Shown one piece after another: positions 8,118-16,319 of a stretch of DNA of 64,000 nt. Made by a program: the position numbers and the translations under genes. The notes beneath the pieces are model-generated. The model did no database searches. It was given only the letters and a program-made list of their open reading frames with translations, and had not been told where the DNA came from. This stretch comes from Bog-756 sp963756515 (GTDB lineage Bacteria > Actinomycetota > Acidimicrobiia > Acidimicrobiales > RAAP-2): the NCBI GenBank assembly GCA_963756515.1, contig CAVWNV010000003.1, positions 124,001 through 188,000 of the forward strand. Reading direction: 5' to 3'. The first letter of the stretch is position 1. Each line of letters opens with the position of its first letter.

Positions 8118-9136
8118 GCCCCGACTCCCAGATAGGCCTGACGGACGTTGGGATCGGCCATGACCTCGTCGAAGGTCCCGTCGGCGATCACGCTGCCCAG
8201 GTTCATCACGACCGTCCGGTCGACGACCTCCCCCACCATCCCGAGGTCGTGCTCGACCAGCAGCATGGCCATGCCCCGCTCGCGCTGCAGCTTGCGCAGG
8301 ACCTGGGCCAGTTCGCCGGTCTCGTGGACGTCGAGGCCCGACGACGGCTCGTCGGCCATCAACAGCACCGGCTCGGAGACCAGGGCCCGGGCCAGCTCCA
8401 CCAGCCGGCACGACCCGAGACCGAGGGCCGAGACCGGGGTCAGAGCCCGATCCTCGATTCCCACCAACTCCAGCACGGCGGCCACCCGTTCCCGTTCTTC
8501 TTTGGTGGTGGCGCTGCGGTTGCACAGGTCCCGCCACAACCGACCCGTGCACCAGCGGGCCCGCACCGCCACTACCAGGTGGTCCCACACGGTCATGTCC
8601 GGGAACACCTCGATCCGCTGGTACGTGCGGCCGATCCCCAACCGGGCCCGTTTGTAGGTGGGCAGGTCGAGAAGGTCGACCCCTTCGAGCTCGACGCTGC
8701 CGCGGTCCGGCCGCAGTTGACCACCGATGCAGTTGAACAGGGTGGTCTTGCCGGCTCCGTTGGGACCCACCAGCCCGATGCTCTCGCCCCGGCCCACAGT
8801 GAGGCTCACCGCGCTGACGGCGGCGATGCCGCCGAAGGTCTTCGAGACCCCGGTGACGTCGAGGAGCACCTCCGGCCTCGGGGCGACCGGCATCTGGGCG
8901 GCCGGCATAGGAGCGGGCGGCATCGGAGCATCCGGCCTCGGGGCAGGAGCGGGCGGCATCGGGGCATCCGGCCTCGGGGCGTCCGGCGGCATCGGGGCGT
9001 CCGGCCTCGGGGCGGCCGGCATAGGAGCGGGCGGCATCGGAGCATCCGGCCTCGGGGCAGGAGCGGGCGGCATCGGAGCGGGCGGCATCGGAGCATCCGG
9101 CCTCGGGGCGTCCGGCGGCATCGGGGCGTCAACCAT
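8114..9136 (-). CDS. livG: Branched-chain-type ABC transporter ATPase (LivG-like) with repeat leader
   Basis: The C-terminal 250 residues are a normal LivG ATPase with P-loop GPNGAGKTT at 124-132, LGSCRLVELARALVSEPVLL and Walker B LLMADEPSS. The first 88 residues are unusual: repeated units built from DAPMPP, APRP and APAPRP, probably a disordered Pro/Ala tail. The ATG at 9134-9136 overlaps the permease stop by 8 bases, which supports the long start; a start inside the repeat, for example the Met before PVAPRPEV, cannot be excluded. It works with LivF at the cytoplasmic face of the importer. Confidence 0.9.
   Translation of the reverse strand: MVDAPMPPDAPRPDAPMPPAPMPPAPAPRPDAPMPPAPMPAAPRPDAPMPPDAPRPDAPMPPAPAPRPDAPMPPAPMPAAQMPVAPRPEVLLDVTGVSKTFGGIAAVSAVSLTVGRGESIGLVGPNGAGKTTLFNCIGGQLRPDRGSVELEGVDLLDLPTYKRARLGIGRTYQRIEVFPDMTVWDHLVVAVRARWCTGRLWRDLCNRSATTKEERERVAAVLELVGIEDRALTPVSALGLGSCRLVELARALVSEPVLLMADEPSSGLDVHETGELAQVLRKLQRERGMAMLLVEHDLGMVGEVVDRTVVMNLGSVIADGTFDEVMADPNVRQAYLGVGA
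8873..9130 (-). repeat. Imperfect tandem repeat encoding Pro/Ala-rich N-terminus of LivG
   Basis: About 258 bases consist of short GC-rich modules (for example GGAGCGGGCGGCATCGGAGC on the plus strand) arranged in two larger near-identical copies of roughly 110 to 120 bases. All changes stay in frame with livG and give DAPMPP / APRP peptide units, so the array has been kept in frame. The array would be prone to slippage. Confidence 0.85.
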
Positions 9137-11186
9137 GATCGCTCACCGCCGGCTTGGCCTCCACCGCTCCCCCGAACCCGTTGGGCGAACCGGGAGGGAC
9201 TCCCCCGTCGGTCGCCCCAACCAGGGCTCCCCCGGGTCGACCCCCACCGTCGTCGACGGGTCGGAAGATCAGGTTCTGGGCCCGCAGGGTCCAGCGGCGC
9301 TTCTGGAACTCGAGGATCCCCTCCGGATGGGCCGCATAGGTGAGGGCTCCGAAGGCGAAGAACACCACGACCAGACTGTTGCCGCCCAATCGGGCCGGGA
9401 CGTAGGTCAGGAGCTGCTGGAGGACGACGAACCCGAAGCCGGCCTGCACCGCCCCCTCCACGCTGCTGGCACCGGTCGTGACCACGACGACCACGAAGAC
9501 CAGGGAGATCTGGTAGTTGAACAGTTCCGGACTCACCTGCTGCTGCTGGATGCAGAGCATCGTCCCGCCGATGCCGGCCACCAGCCCGGACAGGCCGAAG
9601 ACCACGATGTGCTGCCACCGGAGGTTGATACCGAGGCCGGCGGCGGCGGTCTCGCTTCCCCGCATGGCGCCGAGGAAGCGTCCCGTCGTGCCCCGGCGGA
9701 CCAGCTGCACGAGCAGGATGCAGGCCAGCAGCACGATCATGACCATGACAAAGAAGGCGTGTCCGTTCGGATTGAAGACGCCGAGGCCCACCCACTGCGG
9801 CTTCACGTCCAGGGCGGTGCCGTTGGTGGCGGTCAACTGCGGGAACACCGCGTTGTCGAAGAACAAGGCGGCGGCGATGGTCAGGAGGGCCAGACCCAGC
9901 CCCCGGAGTCGCACCGAGGCAAAGGCCAGGACGATGGCCACCAGGGCGGCCACCGCCCCACCCACGAGACCGCCGACGAGCAGGCTCAGACCCAGATGGT
10001 TGGCCAGTTGGGCCGCGGTGAAGGCTCCGACACCGGCCAGGGTGGCCTGGGCCAGGGACAGCTGGCCGCCCATCCCGGTGATGAGGGTGATGGAGAGGAA
10101 GACGATCGAGAACACGAGGCCGGAGTTGAAGACATTCTCCCAGGTGGACGGGATCCACGTCAGCATGGACACCACGAAGGCGCCGAGGATGATGTACCAG
10201 CCCACTTTGACCACCCGGTCGATCTGGGGGGCCCGGAGCGCGGCCGTGGTCGGCGGGGTGGGCGGGTCGACCGAGGACAGCGGGTCCTTGGTGCTGTCGA
10301 GCGTGCGCAGACCGGGCACGATGAGCAGGGCGGCCACCAGGACGATGAAGGGCAGGGAGGTGAGTGCGGCCGATGACCAGACACTGCTGACCGGCAGGTA
10401 CCCGGCCAGGGTGGTCGAGAGCACGCCCATGAGGACACCTACCAGGGCGGCGATGGGCAGGGATCGGAGAACGGCCCACGCCGCCGCGGCGAACGCCGCC
10501 ACCATCAGGGTGGCGTAGTCGGTGAACTGGAGCTCGCCGTAGATGGGGGCGAGGAGGACCCCGGCCAGCCCGGCCATGAGACCGGAGACGGCCCAGGCCG
10601 TGGCCACCACCCGGCCGGCGTTGACGCCGTCGAGCTCGATGAGGCGTCGGCTCTCGACCGCGCCGCGCATCTGGAGGCCGAGGTTGGTGAAGCGCATGAG
10701 CAGGACCAGGGCGACCAGGACCACCACGGTGGTGACCACGGTGGTCACGTCGACCCCGTTGACCGGGGTGCCGAAGAGGTGGAAGTAGACGGTGTCCGGG
10801 TTGAACAGGATGCTCGGGGGGCCGTACGTGTTGTTGTTGCCGAAGATCACCGACAGCAGCGACGGGATGCCCACGAAGAGGCTGATCCCGGTGACCAGCT
10901 TGGCCGTGGTGTTGGCGTTGGGGATCTTGCGGAACAGCAGCCGATCGAAGGCCAGTCCGAGCAGCGGTGCCAACACCACCACCGACAGGAAGAAGGCCAG
11001 TCCGACCCCCATGTGCTCGTTCTGGACCAGCTTGGTGAAGGCGTAGGCCGAGATGTAGGCCTGGGCGCCGTAGGCGAAGTTGAAGACGCCGGTGGCCTGG
11101 TACGTCAGGACCAGGCCGACGGCGACGATGGCGTACGTGCACCCGTAGGGAACTCCGGGTATCGCGAAGCCCAGGAAGTGCTGCAC
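9129..11186 (-). CDS. Fused LivH-LivM branched-chain-type ABC permease
   Basis: This 685-residue membrane protein joins the two permease subunits of a Liv-type importer. Residues 1 to about 300 are LivH-like (GVPYGCTYAIVAVGLVLTYQ, LQMRGAVESRRL, then GLAGVLLAPIYG). Residues from about 325 on are LivM-like (GQLSLAQATLAGVGAFTAA, RFLGAMRGSETAAAGLG, FGLSGLVAGIGG). Many hydrophobic helices are visible in both halves, and the two halves are joined by a soluble linker rich in Pro and Thr. A Gly/Pro-rich tail follows the last helix. GTG 11186 is preceded by an AGGGGGG ribosome site. The fusion is known in other actinobacteria and ensures one-to-one subunits. Confidence 0.93.
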   Translation of the reverse strand: MQHFLGFAIPGVPYGCTYAIVAVGLVLTYQATGVFNFAYGAQAYISAYAFTKLVQNEHMGVGLAFFLSVVVLAPLLGLAFDRLLFRKIPNANTTAKLVTGISLFVGIPSLLSVIFGNNNTYGPPSILFNPDTVYFHLFGTPVNGVDVTTVVTTVVVLVALVLLMRFTNLGLQMRGAVESRRLIELDGVNAGRVVATAWAVSGLMAGLAGVLLAPIYGELQFTDYATLMVAAFAAAAWAVLRSLPIAALVGVLMGVLSTTLAGYLPVSSVWSSAALTSLPFIVLVAALLIVPGLRTLDSTKDPLSSVDPPTPPTTAALRAPQIDRVVKVGWYIILGAFVVSMLTWIPSTWENVFNSGLVFSIVFLSITLITGMGGQLSLAQATLAGVGAFTAAQLANHLGLSLLVGGLVGGAVAALVAIVLAFASVRLRGLGLALLTIAAALFFDNAVFPQLTATNGTALDVKPQWVGLGVFNPNGHAFFVMVMIVLLACILLVQLVRRGTTGRFLGAMRGSETAAAGLGINLRWQHIVVFGLSGLVAGIGGTMLCIQQQQVSPELFNYQISLVFVVVVVTTGASSVEGAVQAGFGFVVLQQLLTYVPARLGGNSLVVVFFAFGALTYAAHPEGILEFQKRRWTLRAQNLIFRPVDDGGGRPGGALVGATDGGVPPGSPNGFGGAVEAKPAVSDHG

Positions 11187-11226
11187 CCCCCTACGAACTC
11201 CTACTGGGCCCGGTCTGCGCTGCCGG

Positions 11227-12519
11227 TCATGTTCCTGGTGTTCCCTTCGGGGCCGAAACCGGTACCGGGTTCGTCACGCTGGCCCCGACGCACACGAACA
11301 CCTGCTTGCCCTTGCCGAACACCGGCACGAACTTCGAGCCGGTCACCTGGACGAAGGCGTTACAGCTGGGCAGGGTGTAGCCCTTGTGCCCGTGGGTCCA
11401 GTCGACCGGGGATGACAGCTGCCCGGCGGTGAAGCCCTTGATCTTGTTGGTGGCGGCGACCACGCTGGCCTGGGTGACGTTGCTCCCGGCCGCCTTGACG
11501 CCGGCGGCGATGAGCGCGGCGGACTGCCACCCTTGGAAGGCCACCCCGTTGTAGACGTAGGAAGGCTCGTACTCCTTCATGGCGGCGATGTAGTCCTGCA
11601 TGCCCTTGTAGGTGCTGCCGAAGCGGGCGGTGTTAGCCGCCTCGAAGGGCACACTGCTGGTGACGTTCATGTAGACACCCTGCATCAGACTGCTGTACTG
11701 GTTGAGCAGGTTCTGGTCGTAGCCGCTGAGCCACAGCTGCTTGATCTTGACGCCGTACTGCTTGATGGCCCGAGCCAAGGTGACGTTGTCGGTGTCCTGC
11801 ATGCACGACACCACCAGCTGGGAGCCGGCCTGCTGCATTCTCTGGGCGTCGGACGAGTAGCTCCCGCCCAGTTGGGCCCCAACGTCCACGTAGTTCACAT
11901 CGATCCCGTTCTTCTTCAAGCCCTTGGCGTAGGCGTTGCAGGCGTTGTAGGACGAGGCGATGGCCGGCCCGTAGCTGATGAACGCCACCGACTTCGCCTT
12001 CACCTTCTTGATGAAGTACGACATGCTCGGGAAGCCGGACGAGTAGATTTGGGTGGACCCACCGACGGCGAAGAGGTTGGGAGCGGTCTGCCAGTTCCCG
12101 GTCACGTTGTATCCGTAGGTGGGGGTCTTGGTCGACACGAAGTAGTTCGGGGTGAACCAGGCCGAGGCCACACCCACGGCGAAGACGTGGTCCTGGTCGA
12201 TCAAGGTGTGGACGTCCTGGGTGAACTGGCTGGGTGACCCCCCGTCGTCGAGGTTGTTGCTGAGGACGATCTGATGTCCGTTGACGCCACCGAAGGCATC
12301 GAGCACTTTGAAGTAGGCGATCATGCCCGGGGCCAGTCCACCGAAGTCAGCGGCCAGCGGACCCGACAGGGTCGAGATGGACCCCACCTTGATGACCGAC
12401 GGGCTGGCCGAGGCGGTCGACCCGGTGACGAACGTCGACGCGGCCAAAGCAATGGCCAGGGCCCCTACCCCCAGCCCTACGGTCCCTGCCCGAGCCCGTC
12501 TCCCCCTACGCTTCCCCAT
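11227..12519 (-). CDS. Branched-chain-type ABC transporter substrate-binding protein
   Basis: The 430-residue product is the extracellular binding protein of the Liv-type importer. It begins with MGKRRGRRARAG, a hydrophobic stretch (VGLGVGALAIALAASTFV) and an SASPS cleavage region, a Sec signal peptide without a clear lipobox. The mature part starts VIKVGSISTLSGPLAADFGG, typical of type I periplasmic-binding folds. Of three starts in a row (GTG, ATG, ATG at 12525-12517) the last is spaced best from the AGGGAGGG ribosome site. It is the first gene of the operon, 40 bases before the permease. Ligand is unknown. Confidence 0.92.
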   Translation of the reverse strand: MGKRRGRRARAGTVGLGVGALAIALAASTFVTGSTASASPSVIKVGSISTLSGPLAADFGGLAPGMIAYFKVLDAFGGVNGHQIVLSNNLDDGGSPSQFTQDVHTLIDQDHVFAVGVASAWFTPNYFVSTKTPTYGYNVTGNWQTAPNLFAVGGSTQIYSSGFPSMSYFIKKVKAKSVAFISYGPAIASSYNACNAYAKGLKKNGIDVNYVDVGAQLGGSYSSDAQRMQQAGSQLVVSCMQDTDNVTLARAIKQYGVKIKQLWLSGYDQNLLNQYSSLMQGVYMNVTSSVPFEAANTARFGSTYKGMQDYIAAMKEYEPSYVYNGVAFQGWQSAALIAAGVKAAGSNVTQASVVAATNKIKGFTAGQLSSPVDWTHGHKGYTLPSCNAFVQVTGSKFVPVFGKGKQVFVCVGASVTNPVPVSAPKGTPGT

Positions 12520-12566
12520 CATCACCCTCCCTAGTAGCCCCACAGACAGTCGAAGCGTCGAGTCAG

Positions 12567-12596
12567 TTCTTAAGACACCCACGTCTCGGATGTCAA
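12567..12596 (-). promoter_or_regulatory. Candidate promoter of the Liv-type operon
   Basis: Reading the minus strand, a perfect TTGACA -35 hexamer (12596-12591) is followed after 18 bases by TAAGAA (12572-12567), about 50 bases before the binding-protein start. The surrounding DNA is clearly more AT-rich than the flanking genes. It is the best sigma70-type promoter seen in the window. Confidence 0.5.
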
Positions 12597-12704
12597 AAAC
12601 ATCGGCCCTCTGCCCTGCCTGACTTGAGCATCGTAATGGTGAAACCGTCCATGTGCTGGCCATCGGGGTCGGCAGAGGTGCCTGGGTAGGCGCCGAGGCC
12701 CTCC

Positions 12705-14417
12705 TCACCCCAGGAACTGGCGTCGACGGTCGAAGTTGCGGAGCTCCCGCACCTCGGTGATCGTCACCGGATCGAGCTCGGCCACGTCGGACACGACGTC
12801 CGGCGTCCAGCCGCAGGCCGCCACCATAGCCCGCACCCGCTGGTCGAACGGCTCCGGTCCGGACGGCACCGCCGCCACCTGCAGGCGGCCGTCGATGCGC
12901 CGCAGCACGCCGCGATCGGTCACCACGCTGGTGACCCGGTCACCCGGCGCCGTCACGAAGGCCGCCGTCTCCGGCAGCCGGCGGGGTCGGCCCAAGGTCA
13001 CCACCACGCAGGCCGCGGCCCGACTGACCACGTCGTTGGCGCCTCCGGAGCCGACCAGGAACCGGCCGTCCCCGAGCCGGGTCGAGTTGAGGTTCCCGTC
13101 TCGGTCGACCTCGGCCGCGCCCAGGCAGCCGATGGTGGTGGTGCCGGGCCCACCGACCACCATCCCCAGCACCGTCGAGGCGTCGGCGAGCAGGGAGGTG
13201 CCGGGAAAGACGCGGTGGTTGAAGATGTAGGGGTCGGCCGGGGTCGGGGTGTAGTCCCACAGTCCCAGTTCCGCCGTCAGGCATACCGCACCGCCGGCGG
13301 CCCGGGCCCGGGCCACCGCCACCCAGGCGGCCAGATTGGCCACGCCGGCCCCGGCCAGGACGGCATCGGCCCCGAAGCGGGCCACGGTGGCCCCCACCTC
13401 GCGGGCGCCGAGGGACGCGGCCACCTCCCACTCGCTGATGGGCTCGTCGGCCGGCAGCGGGTGGTCCTCGGCGTCCCGGCGCCACGACGTCGGATCGGAC
13501 AGCAACCGGAGACCGATAAGGCGATCGTCCCCGAGCCCGTGCAGGTAGGACGCATGGTCCGGGGGATCCAACACGTGCTGGCGGGCCCAGGCGTCGAAGT
13601 CGCCCCGGGCCGCGGCGGCGGCGGCGATCCAAAAGGGGATGTCCTCCCCGTACCCGGCCACCGGGAGACCCGGCGCGTAGCACCCGCCGGGATGGGCGCC
13701 GAAGGGCGCCTCCACTACGGCCAGCACCCGGTGGGCGGGTATGCGCACCCGGTGGCCCAGATCGTCGAGGTCGTCGACGATCTTCTCCACCGTGGCCACC
13801 ACCCCCCGCCGTGCCGCCCACGCCCCCCACACCCCTTCCAGCAGGGGTTCGGAGAGGGCCAGATTGCCCTGGACGTCTGCCACCGCGGCGTGGCAGAGCG
13901 CCACGTCCGGGGTGAGTGGAGCCAACAGGCCCACCGTGCCGAAGGGGGCGTCGACCGTCGTGAAGGCATCGTTGGCGGCCATGTCCGAGCCGACCAGGGA
14001 GCCGGTGACGATGGCCGGGAGCCCACGGGCCGCCGCCTCCAGGCGCTGACCCATGGTCAGGATCGACCAGTGCTCGACCGTCACCTCTCCTGACTCGTAG
14101 CCGTGTTGGAAGATCGGGTTGGGCGCATAGGACGGGAAGCTGTTTCCGGAGTAGGCCGTCACCACGTGGCGCACCATCCGTCCCCGGAAGAACAGTGCGC
14201 CCAGGGCTCCGAGGCTGGTCATGATCAGGGTCAGGCCGGCGTCGTTCCCCCACTGTTGACGGGCCAGCTCGCGGGCGGCTGCCGTCCACCGGCTGTGGCC
14301 CAACATGATGTGCACCGAGTCGCCGGGTCGGACGTGGCGCTCGACGGCGTCACTCAGCGAGCACCCGACCTCGGTCATGCTCGGACGCCCCGGAGAACGG
14401 TCATGTGCCGTTGCCAT
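12705..14417 (-). CDS. Single-chain family I CoA-transferase / IpdAB-like hydrolase
   Basis: The 570-residue protein contains both halves of a family I CoA-transferase in one chain. The N-terminal half has the GDSVHIMLGHSRW and GLTLIMTSLGALG segments of the alpha-like domain; the C-terminal half (from about residue 340) has the AELGLWDYTP segment, IGCLGAAEVDRDGNLNSTRL and FLVGSGGANDV, typical of beta subunits such as GctB and IpdB. The closest named families I recognise are glutaconate CoA-transferase and the steroid ring-opening hydrolase IpdAB, which are normally two genes. Whether the Glu in AELG is the CoA-accepting nucleophile needs an alignment. ATG 14417 is used; ATG 14378 is an alternative. 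It follows the ureidoglycolate-lyase-like gene. Confidence 0.85.
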   Translation of the reverse strand: MATAHDRSPGRPSMTEVGCSLSDAVERHVRPGDSVHIMLGHSRWTAAARELARQQWGNDAGLTLIMTSLGALGALFFRGRMVRHVVTAYSGNSFPSYAPNPIFQHGYESGEVTVEHWSILTMGQRLEAAARGLPAIVTGSLVGSDMAANDAFTTVDAPFGTVGLLAPLTPDVALCHAAVADVQGNLALSEPLLEGVWGAWAARRGVVATVEKIVDDLDDLGHRVRIPAHRVLAVVEAPFGAHPGGCYAPGLPVAGYGEDIPFWIAAAAAARGDFDAWARQHVLDPPDHASYLHGLGDDRLIGLRLLSDPTSWRRDAEDHPLPADEPISEWEVAASLGAREVGATVARFGADAVLAGAGVANLAAWVAVARARAAGGAVCLTAELGLWDYTPTPADPYIFNHRVFPGTSLLADASTVLGMVVGGPGTTTIGCLGAAEVDRDGNLNSTRLGDGRFLVGSGGANDVVSRAAACVVVTLGRPRRLPETAAFVTAPGDRVTSVVTDRGVLRRIDGRLQVAAVPSGPEPFDQRVRAMVAACGWTPDVVSDVAELDPVTITEVRELRNFDRRRQFLG

Positions 14418-14487
14418 CGAGCCGGGACGCCGGCTGCGGGGACCACCGGGGCAGGATATCCAGCCGTCGGGACCGGCCGTCGGCAGC

Positions 14488-14991
14488 TCACGCGGTGCGG
14501 ACGACGACCGGCTGACCCAGTGCGGCCAGGTCGACGCTGTCGTTGTCTTCGCGGTAGCGCAGGCCCTGCACGTTGAAGAGCGACACGGACTCGCCCGTCA
14601 TCGGGTACGGCCCCCAGTGCCATGTCCCCCGGTGCAGGACGATGGCCGACAGCGGCTCGATGACGAAGGCCCGAACCTGGTCCACGTCGGATTCCGAAGC
14701 CATGGGCAGGCCGGCCGGTGCCACCACCACCACCGCCGTCACGTCCAGGGGCATCACCACCTGGGTGTGGGTGGCATGGCGGAAGAGGACCTCGCAGCAC
14801 AGGCCTCCCGGCACCGTCGGCACCTCGTCGGTCCGGTGGCCGATGAGGTTGACGTGGACGTCGTGCCAGGCGTAATCGAGCACGTGGTCGCCGTCGGTGG
14901 GGTCGGTGTCCTCCACCGGCAGCCAGCCGAACGGCGCCCAGCCGTTACGGGTCAGGGCAACCGGTGTGATCTGGCGGGCGCCCTCAGCCAT
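14488..14991 (-). CDS. Ureidoglycolate lyase (AllA) family protein
   Basis: The 167-residue product belongs to the AllA cupin-like family, which splits ureidoglycolate to glyoxylate and urea in allantoin breakdown. It has the conserved LHRGTWHWGPYPM segment, the LFRHATHTQVVMPLD core and SLFNVQGLRYREDN near the end. ATG 14991 is chosen over a GTG 12 bases upstream because AGGAAGG lies at good spacing before it. No other allantoin gene is close, and its neighbours are a CoA-transferase, a cupin and an RraA-like protein, so it may act on another alpha-hydroxy or keto acid. Family good, substrate doubtful. Confidence 0.85.
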   Translation of the reverse strand: MAEGARQITPVALTRNGWAPFGWLPVEDTDPTDGDHVLDYAWHDVHVNLIGHRTDEVPTVPGGLCCEVLFRHATHTQVVMPLDVTAVVVVAPAGLPMASESDVDQVRAFVIEPLSAIVLHRGTWHWGPYPMTGESVSLFNVQGLRYREDNDSVDLAALGQPVVVRTA

Positions 14992-15107
14992 GCCCTTCCT
15001 CACTCATGCCGCACCCTCCAGAGGAGATCTACTGTGTCGGGTGCAACCTAACATCGGCGCCACGTTTCCACGGAGGGCGCGACCGAGAGGACCGCAGAGG
15101 AGACCCC

Positions 15108-15497
15108 ATGACCATGGACGTACGCAACATCGAGGACGTCGCTCCCGTCGTCGAGCACAACGGGACCGTTCCCGTCTGGTGGATGGTGAACTCGAGGGAG
15201 ATGAAGGACGCCACCGATGGCGGCTTCCTCGAGCTGGTCAACGAGTTCGTGGTCGAGGGCGGGGGTTACGTCGACCCCCATTCCCACCCCACGCACGAGT
15301 TCTACTACGTGTTGCGCGGCCGCGGCATCATGACCATCGCGGGCGAGGACCGCTCCATCGGCCAGGGAGACCTGGTCCACATCCCACCCGACCAGGTGCA
15401 CAGCCTCCGGCCGGTGAGCGACCACGCCCCCATCCACTGCTTCTGCTTCGCCATCGGCGTCAAGGGCAGCGGGCCGATCGACTACACCCACCACTAG
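15108..15497 (+). CDS. Small cupin-domain protein
   Basis: This 129-residue single-domain cupin shows the first metal motif as DPHSHPTHEFYYVLRG (two His, one Glu-like spacing) and the second as IPPDQVHSLRPVS, with a GDLVHIP turn. It probably binds a metal and could be an isomerase, a dioxygenase or a sugar or acid sensor; sequence alone does not decide. ATG 15108 is preceded by AGAGGAGA. It is divergent from the AllA-like gene, with 116 bases between starts, so the two are likely controlled from one region. Confidence 0.85.
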   Translation: MTMDVRNIEDVAPVVEHNGTVPVWWMVNSREMKDATDGGFLELVNEFVVEGGGYVDPHSHPTHEFYYVLRGRGIMTIAGEDRSIGQGDLVHIPPDQVHSLRPVSDHAPIHCFCFAIGVKGSGPIDYTHH

Positions 15498-15560
15498 GGT
15501 CTCCGGCGTCGATCTGGACCGGCCGTCCCGCCACCTCGAAACTCCGCCGGTGGCGAACGG

Positions 15561-16199
15561 TCACTCCCCCGTCGACGCCACCTCGATGAGTGAGACGTCC
15601 AGACCGAGCAGCTCGACCGTGGTCGACCCGGCCCGGAGGGCGGTGAAGTAGCCGGCTTCGGCCGCGGCACGCTTCCGGCCCGCGGCCACGGTTGCGTCGA
15701 GTCCGTCTGCAGGCACCACCACCACGCCGTCGACGTCGCCGACCACCCAGTCCCCCGTTCCCACCGGGACGCCAGCCACGGTCGTTGGCCGGCCCACCGT
15801 GCCGCGGGCGACCTTGGTGGCGCCCGGAAGGGCGATGGTGGCGGAGAACACCGGAAAACCCAGGGCCTCCAGCGCACCGACGTCGCGCACGCCGCCGTCG
15901 ATGACGAGACCGGCCAGGCCGCGGGCCAGGGCCCCGGTGGTCAGCACCTCACCCCAGTAACCCCGGTCGGGCACAGTGCCGACGTCGACCACCAGGACGG
16001 ATCCGGCCGGAGCTTGTGTGACGGCCACGTGAATAGCCAGGTTGTCACCCGGCGTACACCGCACCGGGTAGGCCGGCGCGGCCACCGTGGCGCCCGACCA
16101 CACCGGGCGGATCCTCGGTGGCATCCCCCGTGCTCCCGACTCGCCCAGCGTGGCCGCGCCCAACTCCCCCAACAGCGCTGATGTCTCGTCGCTGGTCAT
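15561..16199 (-). CDS. RraA-like / 4-hydroxy-4-methyl-2-oxoglutarate aldolase family protein
   Basis: The 212-residue protein has the RraA fold signature: GDNLAIHVAVTQAPAGSVLV, GYWGEVLTTGALARGLAGLV and VIDGGVRDVGALEALGFPVF, then GDWVVGDVDGVVVVP. In catabolic clusters such proteins are metal-dependent aldolases or decarboxylases of oxaloacetate-like or 4-hydroxy-2-oxo acids (HMG/CHA aldolase type) rather than RNase E inhibitors. The Asp and Arg of GGVRD fit the catalytic site. The ATG at 16199 lies in a duplicated ribosome-site/start module described separately. It follows the RidA-like gene on the same strand, and both may process the same keto acid. Confidence 0.88.
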   Translation of the reverse strand: MTSDETSALLGELGAATLGESGARGMPPRIRPVWSGATVAAPAYPVRCTPGDNLAIHVAVTQAPAGSVLVVDVGTVPDRGYWGEVLTTGALARGLAGLVIDGGVRDVGALEALGFPVFSATIALPGATKVARGTVGRPTTVAGVPVGTGDWVVGDVDGVVVVPADGLDATVAAGRKRAAAEAGYFTALRAGSTTVELLGLDVSLIEVASTGE

Positions 16200-16233
16200 C
16201 GTGGTCCCCTGTTCATCGTGGTCCCCTGTTCAT
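16197..16233 (-). repeat. Two 17-bp tandem copies of ribosome site plus start, with mini-ORFs
   Basis: The unit AACAGGGGACCACGATG (minus strand) occurs twice, at 16213-16197 and 16230-16214, and is preceded by a further ATG at 16233-16231. Each upstream ATG opens a six-codon frame MNRGPR whose TGA overlaps the next ATG as ATGA. The last ATG is the start of the RraA-like gene. Each copy has its own AGGGGA ribosome site. Confidence 0.8.
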
Positions 16234-16319
16234 CGGATCCAACTCTCTGTCGCCACTGTGGCCTCTGTCGCCTCGATCACCCGGTCGCCCGGTCCGATCG
16301 GCTCCTCCATCCCGCCCCG

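Noticed and set aside
8873..9130. Possible CRISPR-like array
   Set aside because: The units are adjacent without unique spacers, of unequal length, and stay in frame with livG.
8806..11142. Long alternative frame across the permease and livG
   Set aside because: Composition is Arg/Pro/Gly/His-rich with no family motifs, while the frame at 9129-11186 shows clear permease helices.
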